Made by a program: the position numbers and the translations under genes. Under the pieces are notes generated by a model that was given only the letters and a program-made list of their open reading frames with translations, had not been told where the DNA came from and did not search any database. From positions 1 through 14,355 of the forward strand of contig JAFGOZ010000388.1 of NCBI GenBank assembly GCA_016926235.1: DNA of 14,355 nucleotides, given 5' to 3'. Below are positions 1 through 7,713 of the stretch, piece after piece (position 1 is the first letter of the stretch; each line of letters opens with the position of its first letter). The DNA comes from Bacteroidales bacterium. Lineage in GTDB: Bacteria; Bacteroidota; Bacteroidia; Bacteroidales; UBA10428.

Positions 1-86
1 AGCGCTTACTTATCTAGGTACACCAAGGCAACCAATAGAGCTTACGCTCGCAAACCCTCTGCCAGCAATGGCTTATACACGCTGTT
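1..86 (-). repeat. attC-like repeat 1 (partial, cut by window start)
   Basis: This is the inner part and distal arm of a family-A repeat, ending CTTATACACGCTGTT. It aligns without gaps to repeat 2 at an offset of 660, so about 33 bases of the other arm lie outside the window and the full length would be 119 bp. In minus-strand gene sense it follows the stop codon of the unknown gene at 97-492 by 10 bases. The adjoining flank GGCACACAAC matches the 5' tag of that same cassette. Confidence 0.85.
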
Positions 87-96
87 GTGTGCCGTT

Positions 97-492
97 TTAT
101 TTTTTCACATCAACGATAGCGGCATAGATTACACCCAATGATATGGCTCCTTTTTCAATCGGTTCGTAGTTGAATCCAATCCCAATAATAACAGTACTAT
201 TTTCTTCAAAACCTGCAAATTCTTTATCACCTTTAATTAGCTGCAAATTACTTTTACTTAAATGAATCAAGCTATCTCCAGACAAGTTAGCTTGATATGT
301 ATTATTATCAATTATCACTTGAATCAATTCTATCTTTTTATCTTTTACTTGTTCAGGAATCTTAAAATCGTAATTCGTTGCGTCAATGGTTAAAAAAGAA
401 CCAGGTCGAATTGTAAAATTAAATTTTTGCTCTCCTTCAACTGCCGAAGCATGATTATGTAAATCATCTAACTTTATTGATTGGTAATCCAT
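97..492 (-). CDS. hypothetical protein, 131 aa
   Basis: I do not recognise a family. The protein is acidic, soluble-looking and likely cytoplasmic, with no signal peptide or convincing membrane helix. The first half (about residues 20-60) alternates hydrophobic and polar residues as in a beta-rich fold. The last part, around residues 100-128, is glycine- and isoleucine-rich (IIGIGFNYEP, then a GVIYAAIV segment). The ATG at 492 is the only early start. The 135-base leader between it and repeat 2 could hold a promoter, but I see no clear Bacteroidota -33/-7 pair. The gene sits alone in its cassette. Its stop lies 10 bases from repeat 1, the normal place for an integron cassette gene. Confidence 0.75.
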   Translation of the reverse strand: MDYQSIKLDDLHNHASAVEGEQKFNFTIRPGSFLTIDATNYDFKIPEQVKDKKIELIQVIIDNNTYQANLSGDSLIHLSKSNLQLIKGDKEFAGFEENSTVIIGIGFNYEPIEKGAISLGVIYAAIVDVKK

Positions 493-627
493 ATAGTTAA
501 TTTTATTTGCATTTTAACAAGATATTAAAGTATTTGGAATCAACCACAAAGCACTCATTATAATAATAAGCCTACTCATTATTATCAAATTTTAATGTCC
601 AATGCGTCAATTTTTAAAATGGAACAC

Positions 628-746
628 AACGCCCGCGTGTATGAGCCGTTGCGTTGCCAATGCGCTTACTTATCTAGGTACACCATGGTAACCAAGTGTA
701 CTGACCATCGTAAACCCGCTGCCAGCAATGGCTTATACACGCTGTT
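628..746 (-). repeat. attC-like repeat 2, 119 bp
   Basis: Complete family-A copy. The + strand starts AACGCCCGCGTGTATGAGCC and ends GGCTTATACACGCTGTT. The arms pair over about 18 bp, and the inner 60-70 bases contain CTTATCTAGGTACACC. Its outer flanks belong to two different cassettes: GTTGTGTTCC on one side and GTGTCCAAC on the other. They do not match each other. Confidence 0.9.
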
Positions 747-775
747 GGACACTGGCATTTTTTTGATTCAATTTT

Positions 776-1552
776 TTAATCTGTCGGTATTAATTGTCCG
801 TTTTTAATTGTCTCTATTAATTGATTCATGAATCGAGAAGCTGGTGCTCCATCAACTATATCATGGTCAAATGACACTGTTAAACATAAATATTCTCTTG
901 ATACAAATTGATTGTCCAATTCAACGACTTTTTTTTCTATGCTCCCAACTGTAATTAAAACTGTTGCTGTCCCATGTGGAATAAACCAAATTGGTTCTTT
1001 GCTATACATTCCAACAGCAGTAACAGCAATCTTTCCATACTTCTTAGCCATGTGGATATTCTTGTCTGCAATCCGAATAAATAGTCTTAGAAGGAAACTC
1101 GGTATTAATCTAATCCATGTTTGACCTGAAAGACTTCCAAGTTTGTCAGTTTGTTGGTTTTTTGCTTCTCTTATTTCCTTGTGAATTTGAAGATAAGTCT
1201 TATCCTGTGCTTGCTTAATTCCAATTGGTTCAGGCACATTCTCTCCGGCTATTTCACGTTCAATTAATACGCTTATTGTAATATCATCAAGTAATATAAG
1301 TTTTCCGCCTTTTGTAAATGCGTTAAATTGCGGATAATCTTTAATAACATTTGAAAGACATGTCACAATATAGGCTGTCAAAGAAAGTTTTTCTCCAGTT
1401 TTTTCAAATTGTTTTTTAATCAAGTCCCTTGGTTCTTTAATATCAACTTCGGTAATACAATGTATCGCATTTTTACCCTTCGTTACCGTCGCAGAAGCAA
1501 TAACTGCTCGTCGATTAAAACTCAAGGGTAAACTTTTATATCCTTTTTTCAT
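776..1552 (-). CDS. single-domain 2-oxoacid dehydrogenase acyltransferase / CAT-like protein
   Basis: The 258-aa product resembles the catalytic domain of dihydrolipoamide acyltransferases (E2) and the fold-related chloramphenicol acetyltransferases. The C-terminal part carries the HxxxDG active-site motif as HDIVDG (about residues 230-235), followed by the typical APASRFMNQL helix. The segment near residues 180-205 (VGMYSKEPIWFIPHGTATV) corresponds to the usual strand before it. The N-terminal lipoyl and peripheral-subunit-binding domains of true E2 enzymes are absent, so this is not a complex core subunit in the usual sense. It may acylate a small molecule with CoA thioesters; the substrate is unknown. 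I chose the ATG at 1552 over an in-frame TTG two codons upstream. It is alone in its cassette with a leader of about 54 bases. Confidence 0.85.
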   Translation of the reverse strand: MKKGYKSLPLSFNRRAVIASATVTKGKNAIHCITEVDIKEPRDLIKKQFEKTGEKLSLTAYIVTCLSNVIKDYPQFNAFTKGGKLILLDDITISVLIEREIAGENVPEPIGIKQAQDKTYLQIHKEIREAKNQQTDKLGSLSGQTWIRLIPSFLLRLFIRIADKNIHMAKKYGKIAVTAVGMYSKEPIWFIPHGTATVLITVGSIEKKVVELDNQFVSREYLCLTVSFDHDIVDGAPASRFMNQLIETIKNGQLIPTD

Positions 1553-1606
1553 TGTCAATATTCAATTGATAGATTCTATCGTGGTGTCCCTCTTATGCTT
1601 GTGCCC

Positions 1607-1725
1607 AACGTCCGCGTGTATGAGCCGTTGCGTTGCCGGAGCGCTTTGTTGTCTAGGTAGCACAAGGCAACCAAAAGAACTGACCTACGCAAACCCTCTG
1701 CCAGCAATGGCTTATACACGCTGTT
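1607..1725 (-). repeat. attC-like repeat 3, 119 bp
   Basis: Complete family-A copy, starting AACGTCCGCGTGTATGAGCC and ending TTATACACGCTGTT on the + strand. The inner region differs slightly from its neighbours (TTGTCTAGGTAGCAC instead of TTATCTAGGTACACC), while length and both arms are kept. In minus-strand sense its R'-like end reads GTTGGGC, which fits the classical GTTRRRY consensus. Confidence 0.9.
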
Positions 1726-1743
1726 AGCAAACGTAAAGATTTA

Positions 1744-2436
1744 TTATTCTTTTAAACATCGAATTGAATAACCCTCCTTAATTTCTCCATAGGAAGATGA
1801 TAGGCTACTACCCCCATAGTCAAGATAATAGTATTTACCCATATCATCACCCATCAAGGATGTGGACCACCAATATGAACATGCACTCATATCCATATAC
1901 ATTCCATCCATCTTTCTATACCCGCCGGGTAATGCAGTAAATCCAGAGCTATTTGTTGCTTCACTATTTGGATTAGGATTAGTAGCCCAATGTGTATCGC
2001 CAATTTCTCTTAACTTTACACCTGAATTAGGACCTAGAAAATCGATAAGTGCATCCCAATCATCATCACTTGGAACTTTCCATCCTTCAGGTGCAATATT
2101 ACGTGAATCCTTTATTACGTTTAAATTATAAAGTAAGCCATAGGTGTTCCTGTTTTCGCTATTATTGTCATAATAAGAGAATGCTGCGGCTGTATTATTG
2201 CTCCATTGGACTGCATCTGCAACATATTGAATAGGATCTCCATTTCTAAACTTCGTTACTTTAAGATTTTCTGCCATCCATATTTGATTTCCTATCTTCA
2301 CTGTCTTATAAGTATTTCCTTCAATATCCTTTAACGAAAGTATAGCATCATCTTCCTTGCTGCAACTATAGGAAAAAGTAATGATTGCAGTCGTTATAGT
2401 AAGGAATTTAGTCCAATTTAATTTTCGGTTTTTCAT
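1744..2436 (-). CDS. FISUMP-domain lipoprotein
   Basis: This is a 230-aa exported protein. Residues 1-24 form a basic, hydrophobic signal, and Cys25 (SYSC) is the probable lipidation site, in a loose Bacteroidota-type lipobox. After an acidic KEDD stretch, residues about 34-229 match the FISUMP domain (Fibrobacter succinogenes major paralogous domain). Typical blocks are YKTVKIGNQIWMAENLK, the GLLYNLNV region, APEGWKVPSDDDWDAL, SSGFTALPGGYR and the closing GYSIRCLKE. The family is abundant in Bacteroidota and Fibrobacter surface proteins, and its molecular role is not established. The same domain occurs twice in the plus-strand protein at 9729-11924. The gene is alone in its cassette, with an untranslated leader of 221 bases. 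Confidence 0.9.
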   Translation of the reverse strand: MKNRKLNWTKFLTITTAIITFSYSCSKEDDAILSLKDIEGNTYKTVKIGNQIWMAENLKVTKFRNGDPIQYVADAVQWSNNTAAAFSYYDNNSENRNTYGLLYNLNVIKDSRNIAPEGWKVPSDDDWDALIDFLGPNSGVKLREIGDTHWATNPNPNSEATNSSGFTALPGGYRKMDGMYMDMSACSYWWSTSLMGDDMGKYYYLDYGGSSLSSSYGEIKEGYSIRCLKE

Positions 2437-2657
2437 AGTTTATAGAAATAAAATGGATATAATAGTCAGGTACATTATAGGGTCTAACACAACAAATGTT
2501 AAAATTATTCAATTAAATGAAGTTAAATATTTCTTTAAAAGCCAGATTTGAAAAATGGAAAAAAATCTTATGTGATTATATGCTTCCATAAAACAAATCT
2601 AAAAATTTGATTTGTTGCATTAGGTTTGTGAATTTGCCCAGTTTTTTTATGTTGGCT
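2437..2657 (-). other. 221-bp leader of the FISUMP lipoprotein cassette
   Basis: No ORF is credible here. The segment is very AT-rich and has one clean short hairpin at 2593-2615, with arms ACAAATC and GATTTGT, plus a TAACA/TGTTA pair near 2485-2501. It is long enough to carry the cassette's own promoter. I could not fix -33 and -7 boxes with confidence. Confidence 0.35.
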
Positions 2658-2776
2658 AACGTTTGCGTGTATGAGCCGTTGCGTTGCTAAAGTGCTTACT
2701 TATCTAGGTACACCAAGGCAACCAAAAGAACTGACCTACGAAAACCCTCTGCCAGCAATGGCTTATACACGCTGTT
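2658..2776 (-). repeat. attC-like repeat 4, 119 bp
   Basis: Complete family-A copy beginning AACGTTTGCGTGTATGAGCC. The bases between AAC and the GCGTGTATGAG arm are GTTT instead of the usual GTCC or GCCC. This asymmetric, unpaired segment therefore tolerates change, while its position and the 119-bp length are kept. It ends GCTTATACACGCTGTT. Confidence 0.9.
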
Positions 2777-2786
2777 GTACACAGTT

Positions 2787-3182
2787 TTATTTCCTATTTA
2801 AATCAAGTCGGTTTATTTTCCAGTATACATATTCCCCTATTATTCCTTTATCATCTGTCCAGGAACCAGTGTCAAGTTCAAATTCCCCAAAATCTATAAT
2901 GACTGGATCAATAGATATTATTCGGCCATATCCCTCGTACTCCCAATCATTATTAGATCTGACTAATAAAATCTGCTTTTCTTTATTCTCAGACAAAATG
3001 TATTTTAAATCAACATCTGCAGATATAGAAGACAGTGCTATATCAATAATTTCTCCAATTGTAAAATTTTCCCCATATGAAAATGCATCGATAAGGCCTC
3101 CGTTTTTCCCTTTAAAGGTCACTGAGCCTTCAGGTGGATCCAGTCCAAGAAACCAATCTGTATTAATGATCTGTGTTTTCAT
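2787..3182 (-). CDS. hypothetical protein, 131 aa
   Basis: I do not recognise the family. The product is acidic and soluble-looking, with no signal peptide. Visible features are an N-terminal NTDWFLGLDPPEGSV stretch, a hydrophobic helix-like segment around residues 38-60 (IGEIIDIALSSISADVDL) and an aromatic, acidic C-terminal half (DWEYEGYGRI, then EFELDTGSWTDDKG). It could be an immunity-like or small beta-sandwich protein, but nothing in the sequence proves this. The ATG at 3182 lies only 15 bases from repeat 5, so transcription must start within or beyond the repeat. The stop is 10 bases from repeat 4. It is the only gene in its cassette, whose end tags match over 12 of 13 bases. Confidence 0.75.
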   Translation of the reverse strand: MKTQIINTDWFLGLDPPEGSVTFKGKNGGLIDAFSYGENFTIGEIIDIALSSISADVDLKYILSENKEKQILLVRSNNDWEYEGYGRIISIDPVIIDFGEFELDTGSWTDDKGIIGEYVYWKINRLDLNRK

Positions 3183-3197
3183 TTAAAAATTGTGTAC

Positions 3198-3316
3198 AAC
3201 GTCCGCGTGTATGAGCCGTTGCGTTGCCAATGCGCTTACTTATCTAGGTACACCAAGATAACCAGAAGAACTGACCTACGCAAAGCCGCTACCAGCAATG
3301 GCTTATACACGCTGTT
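3198..3316 (-). repeat. attC-like repeat 5, 119 bp
   Basis: Complete family-A copy with start AACGTCCGCGTGTATGAGCC and end GCTTATACACGCTGTT. The inner region reads CACCAAGATAACCAGAAG. The flank on one side is GTGTACAAC, belonging to the preceding cassette, and on the other GTTGTGGGC, belonging to the SnoaL-like cassette. They are unrelated to each other, as expected between two different cassettes. Confidence 0.9.
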
Positions 3317-3328
3317 GTGGGCTGTGCT

Positions 3329-3775
3329 TTATAATTTCTTGTCTATTACTCCTGCTTTCAGTAATGGATCAAACAGGTTTACCGCTCCTCCATGTTCAAT
3401 TATTTTTCCATCCTTGATCCTATCTACATTAACTCCAGTAAAAGTTATGGGTTTTCCGGTTGGTTTCATACCAAACCATTCATCTTTAAATGTGCCAGTA
3501 ACAGAATAGGTGGTCACTACCCACTCACCTTCGGATATTTGATTTTCTATTGTTAGGTTTAGATCAGGGAAAACCCTTCGTACACCGAGCACATGTTCTA
3601 TTGCTCCTTGGATTCCAATTGGGTATCGTTCACCTTCATATACTTCCGTATAATCTTCTGATATGAATTCACGGATATTAGATACATCTCCGGTATTTTC
3701 AATCCGTTCTATATATTGGCGAATAATAGTTTTGTTATCAGGTATTCCCATAATTAGTCTGTCTTGTTTTAGCAT
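3329..3775 (-). CDS. SnoaL-like / NTF2-fold ester cyclase-like protein
   Basis: The roughly 148-aa protein resembles the SnoaL-like polyketide-cyclase / ester-cyclase group of the NTF2 fold. It has an N-terminal helix (NKTIIRQYIERIENTG), then ISEDYTEVYEG, a GAIEHVLGVRRVFPDLNLTIENQI block typical of the family, GEWVVTTYSVTGTFKDEWFGMKPTGKPITFTGVNVDRIKDGKIIEHGG, and a final FDPLLKAGVI helix. The enzymatic role cannot be assigned, since many relatives are uncharacterised. The ATG at 3775 is 7 bases from repeat 6. An internal ATG at 3751 (MGIPDNK) is equally plausible, and an upstream TTG reading into the repeat is less likely. The stop is 12 bases from repeat 5. Confidence 0.85.
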   Translation of the reverse strand: MLKQDRLIMGIPDNKTIIRQYIERIENTGDVSNIREFISEDYTEVYEGERYPIGIQGAIEHVLGVRRVFPDLNLTIENQISEGEWVVTTYSVTGTFKDEWFGMKPTGKPITFTGVNVDRIKDGKIIEHGGAVNLFDPLLKAGVIDKKL

Positions 3776-3782
3776 TGCCCAC

Positions 3783-3901
3783 AACGCCCGCGTGTATGAG
3801 CCGTTGCGTTGCCAATGCGCTTACTTATCTAGGTACACCAAGGAAATTAAAAGAACTAACCTTCGCAAACCCACCGCCAGCAATGGCTTATACACGCTGT
3901 T
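3783..3901 (-). repeat. attC-like repeat 6, 119 bp
   Basis: Complete family-A copy, AACGCCCGCGTGTATGAGCC to GCTTATACACGCTGTT. Both arms are unchanged, and the inner part carries AAGGAAATTAAAAGAACTAACC. It lies between the SnoaL-like cassette and the toxin-antitoxin cassette and serves the latter as its 3' site (flank TATTGCTAAC). Confidence 0.9.
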
Positions 3902-3915
3902 AGCAATATTGCATT

Positions 3916-4221
3916 TTAAATTTCGACTGATAATTTCAATTGTCCGCCTAATCCTTCTCGAACTATTCTCATTAATGTTGAAAGGCGAATATCACTCGCA
4001 TTATTCTCTATCCGAGAAATATAATTTTTAGTAGTACCTACCTTCTCTGCAAGCTGTTCTTGAGTTAAATGCTGTCTCTTTCTTGCTTCTTGTATTAGTA
4101 CACCAATTTTAAAAGCTTCAAATTCCTGCTCGTACTTCTCACGTGAAGAAGTCCCTGGTTCGCCATACTTTTTATCAAGATGGTCGTCCCATGAAGTCAA
4201 ATTTTTACTTATTTTTTCCAT
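3916..4221 (-). CDS. XRE-family HTH antitoxin (HigA-like)
   Basis: This is a 101-aa DNA-binding protein, and it is the downstream partner of the toxin at 4205-4552. Residues about 41-93 form a Cro/C1-type helix-turn-helix domain (IQEARKRQHLTQEQLAEKVGTTKNYISRIENN, with the LTQEQLA and YISRIE helices). The N-terminal 40 residues are polar and charged and could wrap the toxin. The toxin-first gene order is that of higBA systems. Antitoxins of this type neutralise the toxin and repress their own operon. The ATG at 4221 overlaps the toxin's 3' end by 17 bases, suggesting coupled translation. Toxin-antitoxin pairs are common cargo of large integron arrays, where they stabilise the array. Confidence 0.92.
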   Translation of the reverse strand: MEKISKNLTSWDDHLDKKYGEPGTSSREKYEQEFEAFKIGVLIQEARKRQHLTQEQLAEKVGTTKNYISRIENNASDIRLSTLMRIVREGLGGQLKLSVEI

Positions 4222-4552
4222 CGAAATATTCCTTTCTTAATCGTTCTGCTTTATCAATCTCTTTTTGAGGTGTTTTCTGTGTCTTTTTTTGAAATCCGCT
4301 TAATAATATCACCAGATTCCCTTCATCAAAACAACAAAACACCCTATAAATATTACTTCCGACTTGTGTTCTTATTTCCCATAATCCATTCTTACCTGTT
4401 AAATGATCAAAATATACTTTAGGAACAATTCTCAATGTACGAACCAATTCAATTGTCCAATCCAACCGATCCTGAACCTTTTTGGGTTGTGCATTATAAA
4501 AATCCCAAAAGTGATTTTTGAATACTATTATCGTCCGTTTAAACTCTATCAA
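4205..4552 (-). CDS. RelE/HigB-type toxin (phage-derived Gp49-like)
   Basis: The 115-aa basic protein is the upstream gene of a toxin-antitoxin pair and would act as a ribosome-dependent or free mRNA interferase. Recognisable blocks are DRLDWTIELVRTLRIVPKVYFDHLTG, then GLWEIRTQVGSNIYRVFCCFDEGNLVILLSGFQKKTQKTP, then EIDKAERLRKEY. These follow the Gp49/HigB-like layout, with the YRVF strand and the GFQKKTQKTP segment carrying the usual catalytic basic residues. The start is a TTG at 4552: an in-frame TAA lies three codons upstream, and the next Met is far inside, so no ATG is available. The leader to repeat 7 is 106 bases and probably holds the operon's own promoter and operator. Confidence 0.9.
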   Translation of the reverse strand: MIEFKRTIIVFKNHFWDFYNAQPKKVQDRLDWTIELVRTLRIVPKVYFDHLTGKNGLWEIRTQVGSNIYRVFCCFDEGNLVILLSGFQKKTQKTPQKEIDKAERLRKEYFDGKNK

Positions 4553-4658
4553 ATCAAATTATTCTTTTAATAATAACACAAAGTTACCTAATCAGACAAC
4601 CAAATCCAAATCAGGAGGATATTTTTTTGTACAGGCTGTCTTTTTTTGCATTATTGCT

Positions 4659-4777
4659 AACGTCCGCGTGTATGAGCCGTTGCGTTGCCAGAGCGCTTAC
4701 TTGTCTAGGTACACCAAGGTACCCAAATGAGCTACCCCTCGCAAACCCACGGCCAGCAATGGCTTATACACGCTGTT
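4659..4777 (-). repeat. attC-like repeat 7, 119 bp
   Basis: Complete family-A copy, AACGTCCGCGTGTATGAGCC to GGCTTATACACGCTGTT. It is the 3' site of the truncated TIR-protein cassette, whose stop lies 8 bases away. The adjoining flank CAGTTGCCAAC predicts that the lost 5' end of that cassette began GTTGGCAA or similar. No such sequence is present upstream because IS21 begins first. Confidence 0.9.
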
Positions 4778-4785
4778 GGCAACTG

Positions 4786-5916
4786 TTAATTTAGGATTCC
4801 GATTTCACTAATTTTTATTATACTTTCTATGTAAGGCAGGCTATAGTAAAACCTGTCAACTCGATCAAGCTCAAATTTTTTTACATATTCAAGTCTTTCC
4901 CCTAATTCTTTGATATCTTTTATATTTAATACAATTTTAAAGCTCTCAAAAAATCTTTTTGATTTTAGTCTATTTAGAATCTTAGAGTTGTGTATGCGAA
5001 ATATTGACATATAAGGAAACCAGATTCTTGAATGGTTTTCATATTTAGCACTTATTATGGAAACATAATAAAGAATCAGATCCGTTTCCTTAATTTCATC
5101 TAGCGTAAAATATTGCGAATTTATTCGCCTACTAAGAAGTTCTGCTGTTACATTAATCTGATTTAGACCTAACCGTCTTATGCGAAAACTATTTAAAGTC
5201 GCAATTGAATTACAAAAATTAAAAAAACCTAAGCTATTGACATCGTTGTTTCTATTTACTTGAACAACATAATTTGTATTTATAAGATAAGACAAACTGC
5301 TAAACATTTCGCGCTTTAACAGAATTGTGCAAATAGAAATATAAATTTCATAAAACCAAAATTTTATATGATCAAAAGCCATATAACCTAATTCGCTTGA
5401 GGAATGGAAGCTACTTTCATGATTAACCATAAATTCTAAGGAATCTTCAAAGAATCGATGAATAGTACTTTCATTAAAAGAATTGTAAGATATTGATGAA
5501 TAGATGAAATCCAAAAACTCATCTTTAGCTGGTTTTAATAGTTCAATTCTTTTAAGTATGTACTCATCAACTTCCTCATGAATATCATTTGGATCAACTA
5601 TTTGCTTTTTAATTTCATTACTAAAAAGATCCAAGTATTCATCGATTAGGTTTGCTGTATATGACCTTTGTGAAATCATTGCATTCTTAAGTAACCTTAG
5701 CTTATTTACAGTCGGTGATGAAACTATCACTTCCTCTGTAATGAATGGAGGAGGAGTACCAATGACTGGTCGCTTGAATAAGGGTTTATCAAAAATATTT
5801 CTCAGTAGTTTTTCATACTCACTTTCGAACATGGAAATATCACTGAAATCTATGTATATTCTTGATTTTATGAATACAGGTATAAATTCTTTACCTTGTT
5901 CGTCTCTTTCCATTAT
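4786..5916 (-). pseudogene. TIR-domain protein, 5' part lost at the IS21 junction
   Basis: The remaining 375 codons start with what looks like the last third of a bacterial TIR domain: EFIPVFIKSRIYIDFSD, then YEKLLRNIFDKPLFKRPVIGTPPPFI, a block typical of the TIR C-terminal end. About 310 residues follow that I do not recognise. They are mostly helical, with YISICTILLKREMFSSL and a C-terminal half rich in Ile, Arg and Tyr. Bacterial TIR proteins are often NADases in anti-phage defence, but the part that would carry the catalytic glutamate is missing. The ATG at 5913 lies 4 bases inside the IS junction. Reading further in frame gives a TGA at 5929-5931 inside the IS. A shortened product could still be made, but full TIR function is unlikely. 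Confidence 0.75.
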
Positions 5917-5930
5917 TGGAAAAAACGCTC

Positions 5931-6035
5931 AAATTTACCAGCCTGCGCCGGGCTAAATTGACCAGGTAGCGCCGGACCAAATTGACCACCTACGCCAGAT
6001 GAAATTGACCAGGCAGCGCCGGCTCAAATTGACCA
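5931..6035 (+). repeat. IS21 left-end tandem repeats
   Basis: Five copies of AAATTGACCA (the first is AAATTTACCA) occur at 23-24-bp spacing, four of the five intervals or flanks carrying a GCGCCGG or CGCCAG core. They are the likely transposase-binding sites. The matching inverted set lies at the right end. Confidence 0.85.
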
Positions 6036-6113
6036 CCCTGGAATGAACCTGATTATACCTTACTGAAAAGCGGATATGAATGATTAATGTTGGGCTCTCC
6101 AAAATTAATCAAC

Positions 6114-7673
6114 ATGTCAAATTCATTAATTATCATGAGTAAGGTAAGAAGTATAATCAGGCTTTACACCGAGGGTGTCAGCAAAAGTTCCATCAGTGTT
6201 CGTACAGGATTACCGCGTAACACAGTAAAGAAATACATTCGTTTGTTCTTGGCTTCTGACAAGAGTTTAGAGGAGCTTGAAGCCATGACCGATGCCCGGC
6301 TTGAACAGATGTTCCTGACCATGACACCAAGGGTTCGAAAAGAAGACGATCCGCGTTACAAAGAACTTGAGGCGATGTTCCCGGAGGTGGAGAAAGCACT
6401 AAAGCGTAAGGAAAACACAAAGGAAAAGTTGTGGGGTGTTTATATCACAAAACATCCTGATGGATACCGGTTAAGTCAGTTCAAGGAGCATTATCTTAAT
6501 TGGTATAAATCAAGAAACCCGGTGATGCATGTGGAACATAAAGCCGGCGAGAAAATGTATGTTGATTATGCGGGTGAAAAACTATCAATTATTGACTCTG
6601 AGTCAGGTGAAATCATACCGGTAGAAGTTTTTGTATCGATTCTGGGGGCCAGCCAATTGATTTACTTAGAGGCCACCATGTCCCAGCAAAAGGAAGATTT
6701 TATAGGTTCTTGTGAGAATAGCCTGCATTACTACGGAGGTTCACCAAAGGCAATCGTTACCGATAACCTTAAGTCGGCGGTAATCAAGAGCAACAAGTAT
6801 GAACCATCATTAAATGAGGCCTTCCGTGACTTTACCTCCCATTATACCATGGCAGCATTACCTGCAGGGCCATATAAGCCAACCCACAAAGCATTGGTGG
6901 AAGGAGCCGTAAAAATCATTTACAGGGCCATTTACGGACCTGTTAAGGAAAACATATATACTTCACTTGGTACACTAAATAATGCCATCTGGACAGCACT
7001 GGAGGACCTGAATAATAAATCGATGAAAGGCAGGCCATACAGTCGCCGGCAGATGTTCGAAGAAACAGAACGGGATATACTTCAGCCGTTACCAGTGCGT
7101 AAATATGAACTTAAGCGAAGAAAATCGGTAACGGTAATGAAGAACAACCATGTTTGTTTGGGTGAGGATAAGCATTATTATAGTGTTCCGTACCAGTATA
7201 TTGGTAAAAAGGTAATAATCCTCTACAGCCAGAGTGAGGTTGAAGTATATCATCACTATACCAGGATCGCTTTGCATGAGCGCAACCGGAAGCCATTTGG
7301 ACATAGTACCATTGAAGACCATCTTGCTTCAAAGCACAGGTTCTTATCCGATTGGAACCCTGATAAATTTATTAAACGTGCAGAGGAAATAGGGCCAGAG
7401 ACAAAAGAATATATCATAAAGCTGCTTGATAGCCGCCAGCATCCTGAACAGGCTTATCGTTCCTGTTCGGGCGTGTTGAGTTTTGCTGCCAGAGCTGGCA
7501 GGGAACGTTTAAACAATGCATGTCGCCGTGCTTTGCACTATGGTGATTACAGTTACCATACCATCCGGGTGATCCTCGAAAAAGGACTGGATAAAACAAT
7601 TATCGAGGAAGAGTCTGATGAAAGTAAAATGCCTTCCCATGAAAATATCCGCGGACAGATCTATTATAACTGA
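6114..7673 (+). CDS. istA: IS21-family transposase IstA
   Basis: This is the DDE transposase of the element, which together with IstB cuts and joins the terminal repeats. Counted from the ATG at 6087 (528 aa), residues about 28-52 form a helix-turn-helix (YTEGVSKSSISVRTGLPRNTVKKYI). The integrase-like core has D160 in the YVDYAG segment, D226 in IVTDNLKSAV and E272 in the KALVEGAVKIIYR helix. A Mu-type C-terminal domain follows, with CLGEDKHYYSVPYQYIGKKV. Length is normal for the family. I prefer the ATG at 6114; 6135 (MSKVRSII) is also plausible, and the 6087 ATG would add nine residues without family character. The gene appears intact. Confidence 0.92.
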   Translation: MSNSLIIMSKVRSIIRLYTEGVSKSSISVRTGLPRNTVKKYIRLFLASDKSLEELEAMTDARLEQMFLTMTPRVRKEDDPRYKELEAMFPEVEKALKRKENTKEKLWGVYITKHPDGYRLSQFKEHYLNWYKSRNPVMHVEHKAGEKMYVDYAGEKLSIIDSESGEIIPVEVFVSILGASQLIYLEATMSQQKEDFIGSCENSLHYYGGSPKAIVTDNLKSAVIKSNKYEPSLNEAFRDFTSHYTMAALPAGPYKPTHKALVEGAVKIIYRAIYGPVKENIYTSLGTLNNAIWTALEDLNNKSMKGRPYSRRQMFEETERDILQPLPVRKYELKRRKSVTVMKNNHVCLGEDKHYYSVPYQYIGKKVIILYSQSEVEVYHHYTRIALHERNRKPFGHSTIEDHLASKHRFLSDWNPDKFIKRAEEIGPETKEYIIKLLDSRQHPEQAYRSCSGVLSFAARAGRERLNNACRRALHYGDYSYHTIRVILEKGLDKTIIEEESDESKMPSHENIRGQIYYN

Positions 7674-7682
7674 AAACTACCA

Positions 7683-7713
7683 GGGAAAGATTACCCGCGG
7701 AGTAATCTTCCCC
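7683..7713 (+). promoter_or_regulatory. hairpin between istA and istB
   Basis: A strong stem is formed by GGGAAAGATTAC (7683-7694) and GTAATCTTCCCC (7702-7713) around a 7-base loop containing CCGCGG, in the 68-base gap between the two transposition genes. No U-run follows, so it does not look like an intrinsic terminator. It could attenuate or modulate istB expression or stabilise the mRNA. Confidence 0.55.

Noticed and set aside
628..746. Repeats as MITEs or REP-like transposable elements
   Set aside because: The cassette-specific matching ends lie outside the repeat and pair across the gene, and repeat direction always follows gene direction. A MITE inserting by itself would not give this. 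It remains the main alternative.
595..807. Short plus-strand ORFs running through the repeats (also 3192-3509, 3663-4031, 4518-4730)
   Set aside because: They share a repeated peptide (RVYEPLRCQCAYLSRYT) only because the repeat DNA is shared. They lie antisense to the cassette genes and have no family character.
5741..5956. Plus-strand ORF across the TIR gene and the IS left end
   Set aside because: It is the reverse complement of the TIR remnant plus IS end repeats, with no independent support.
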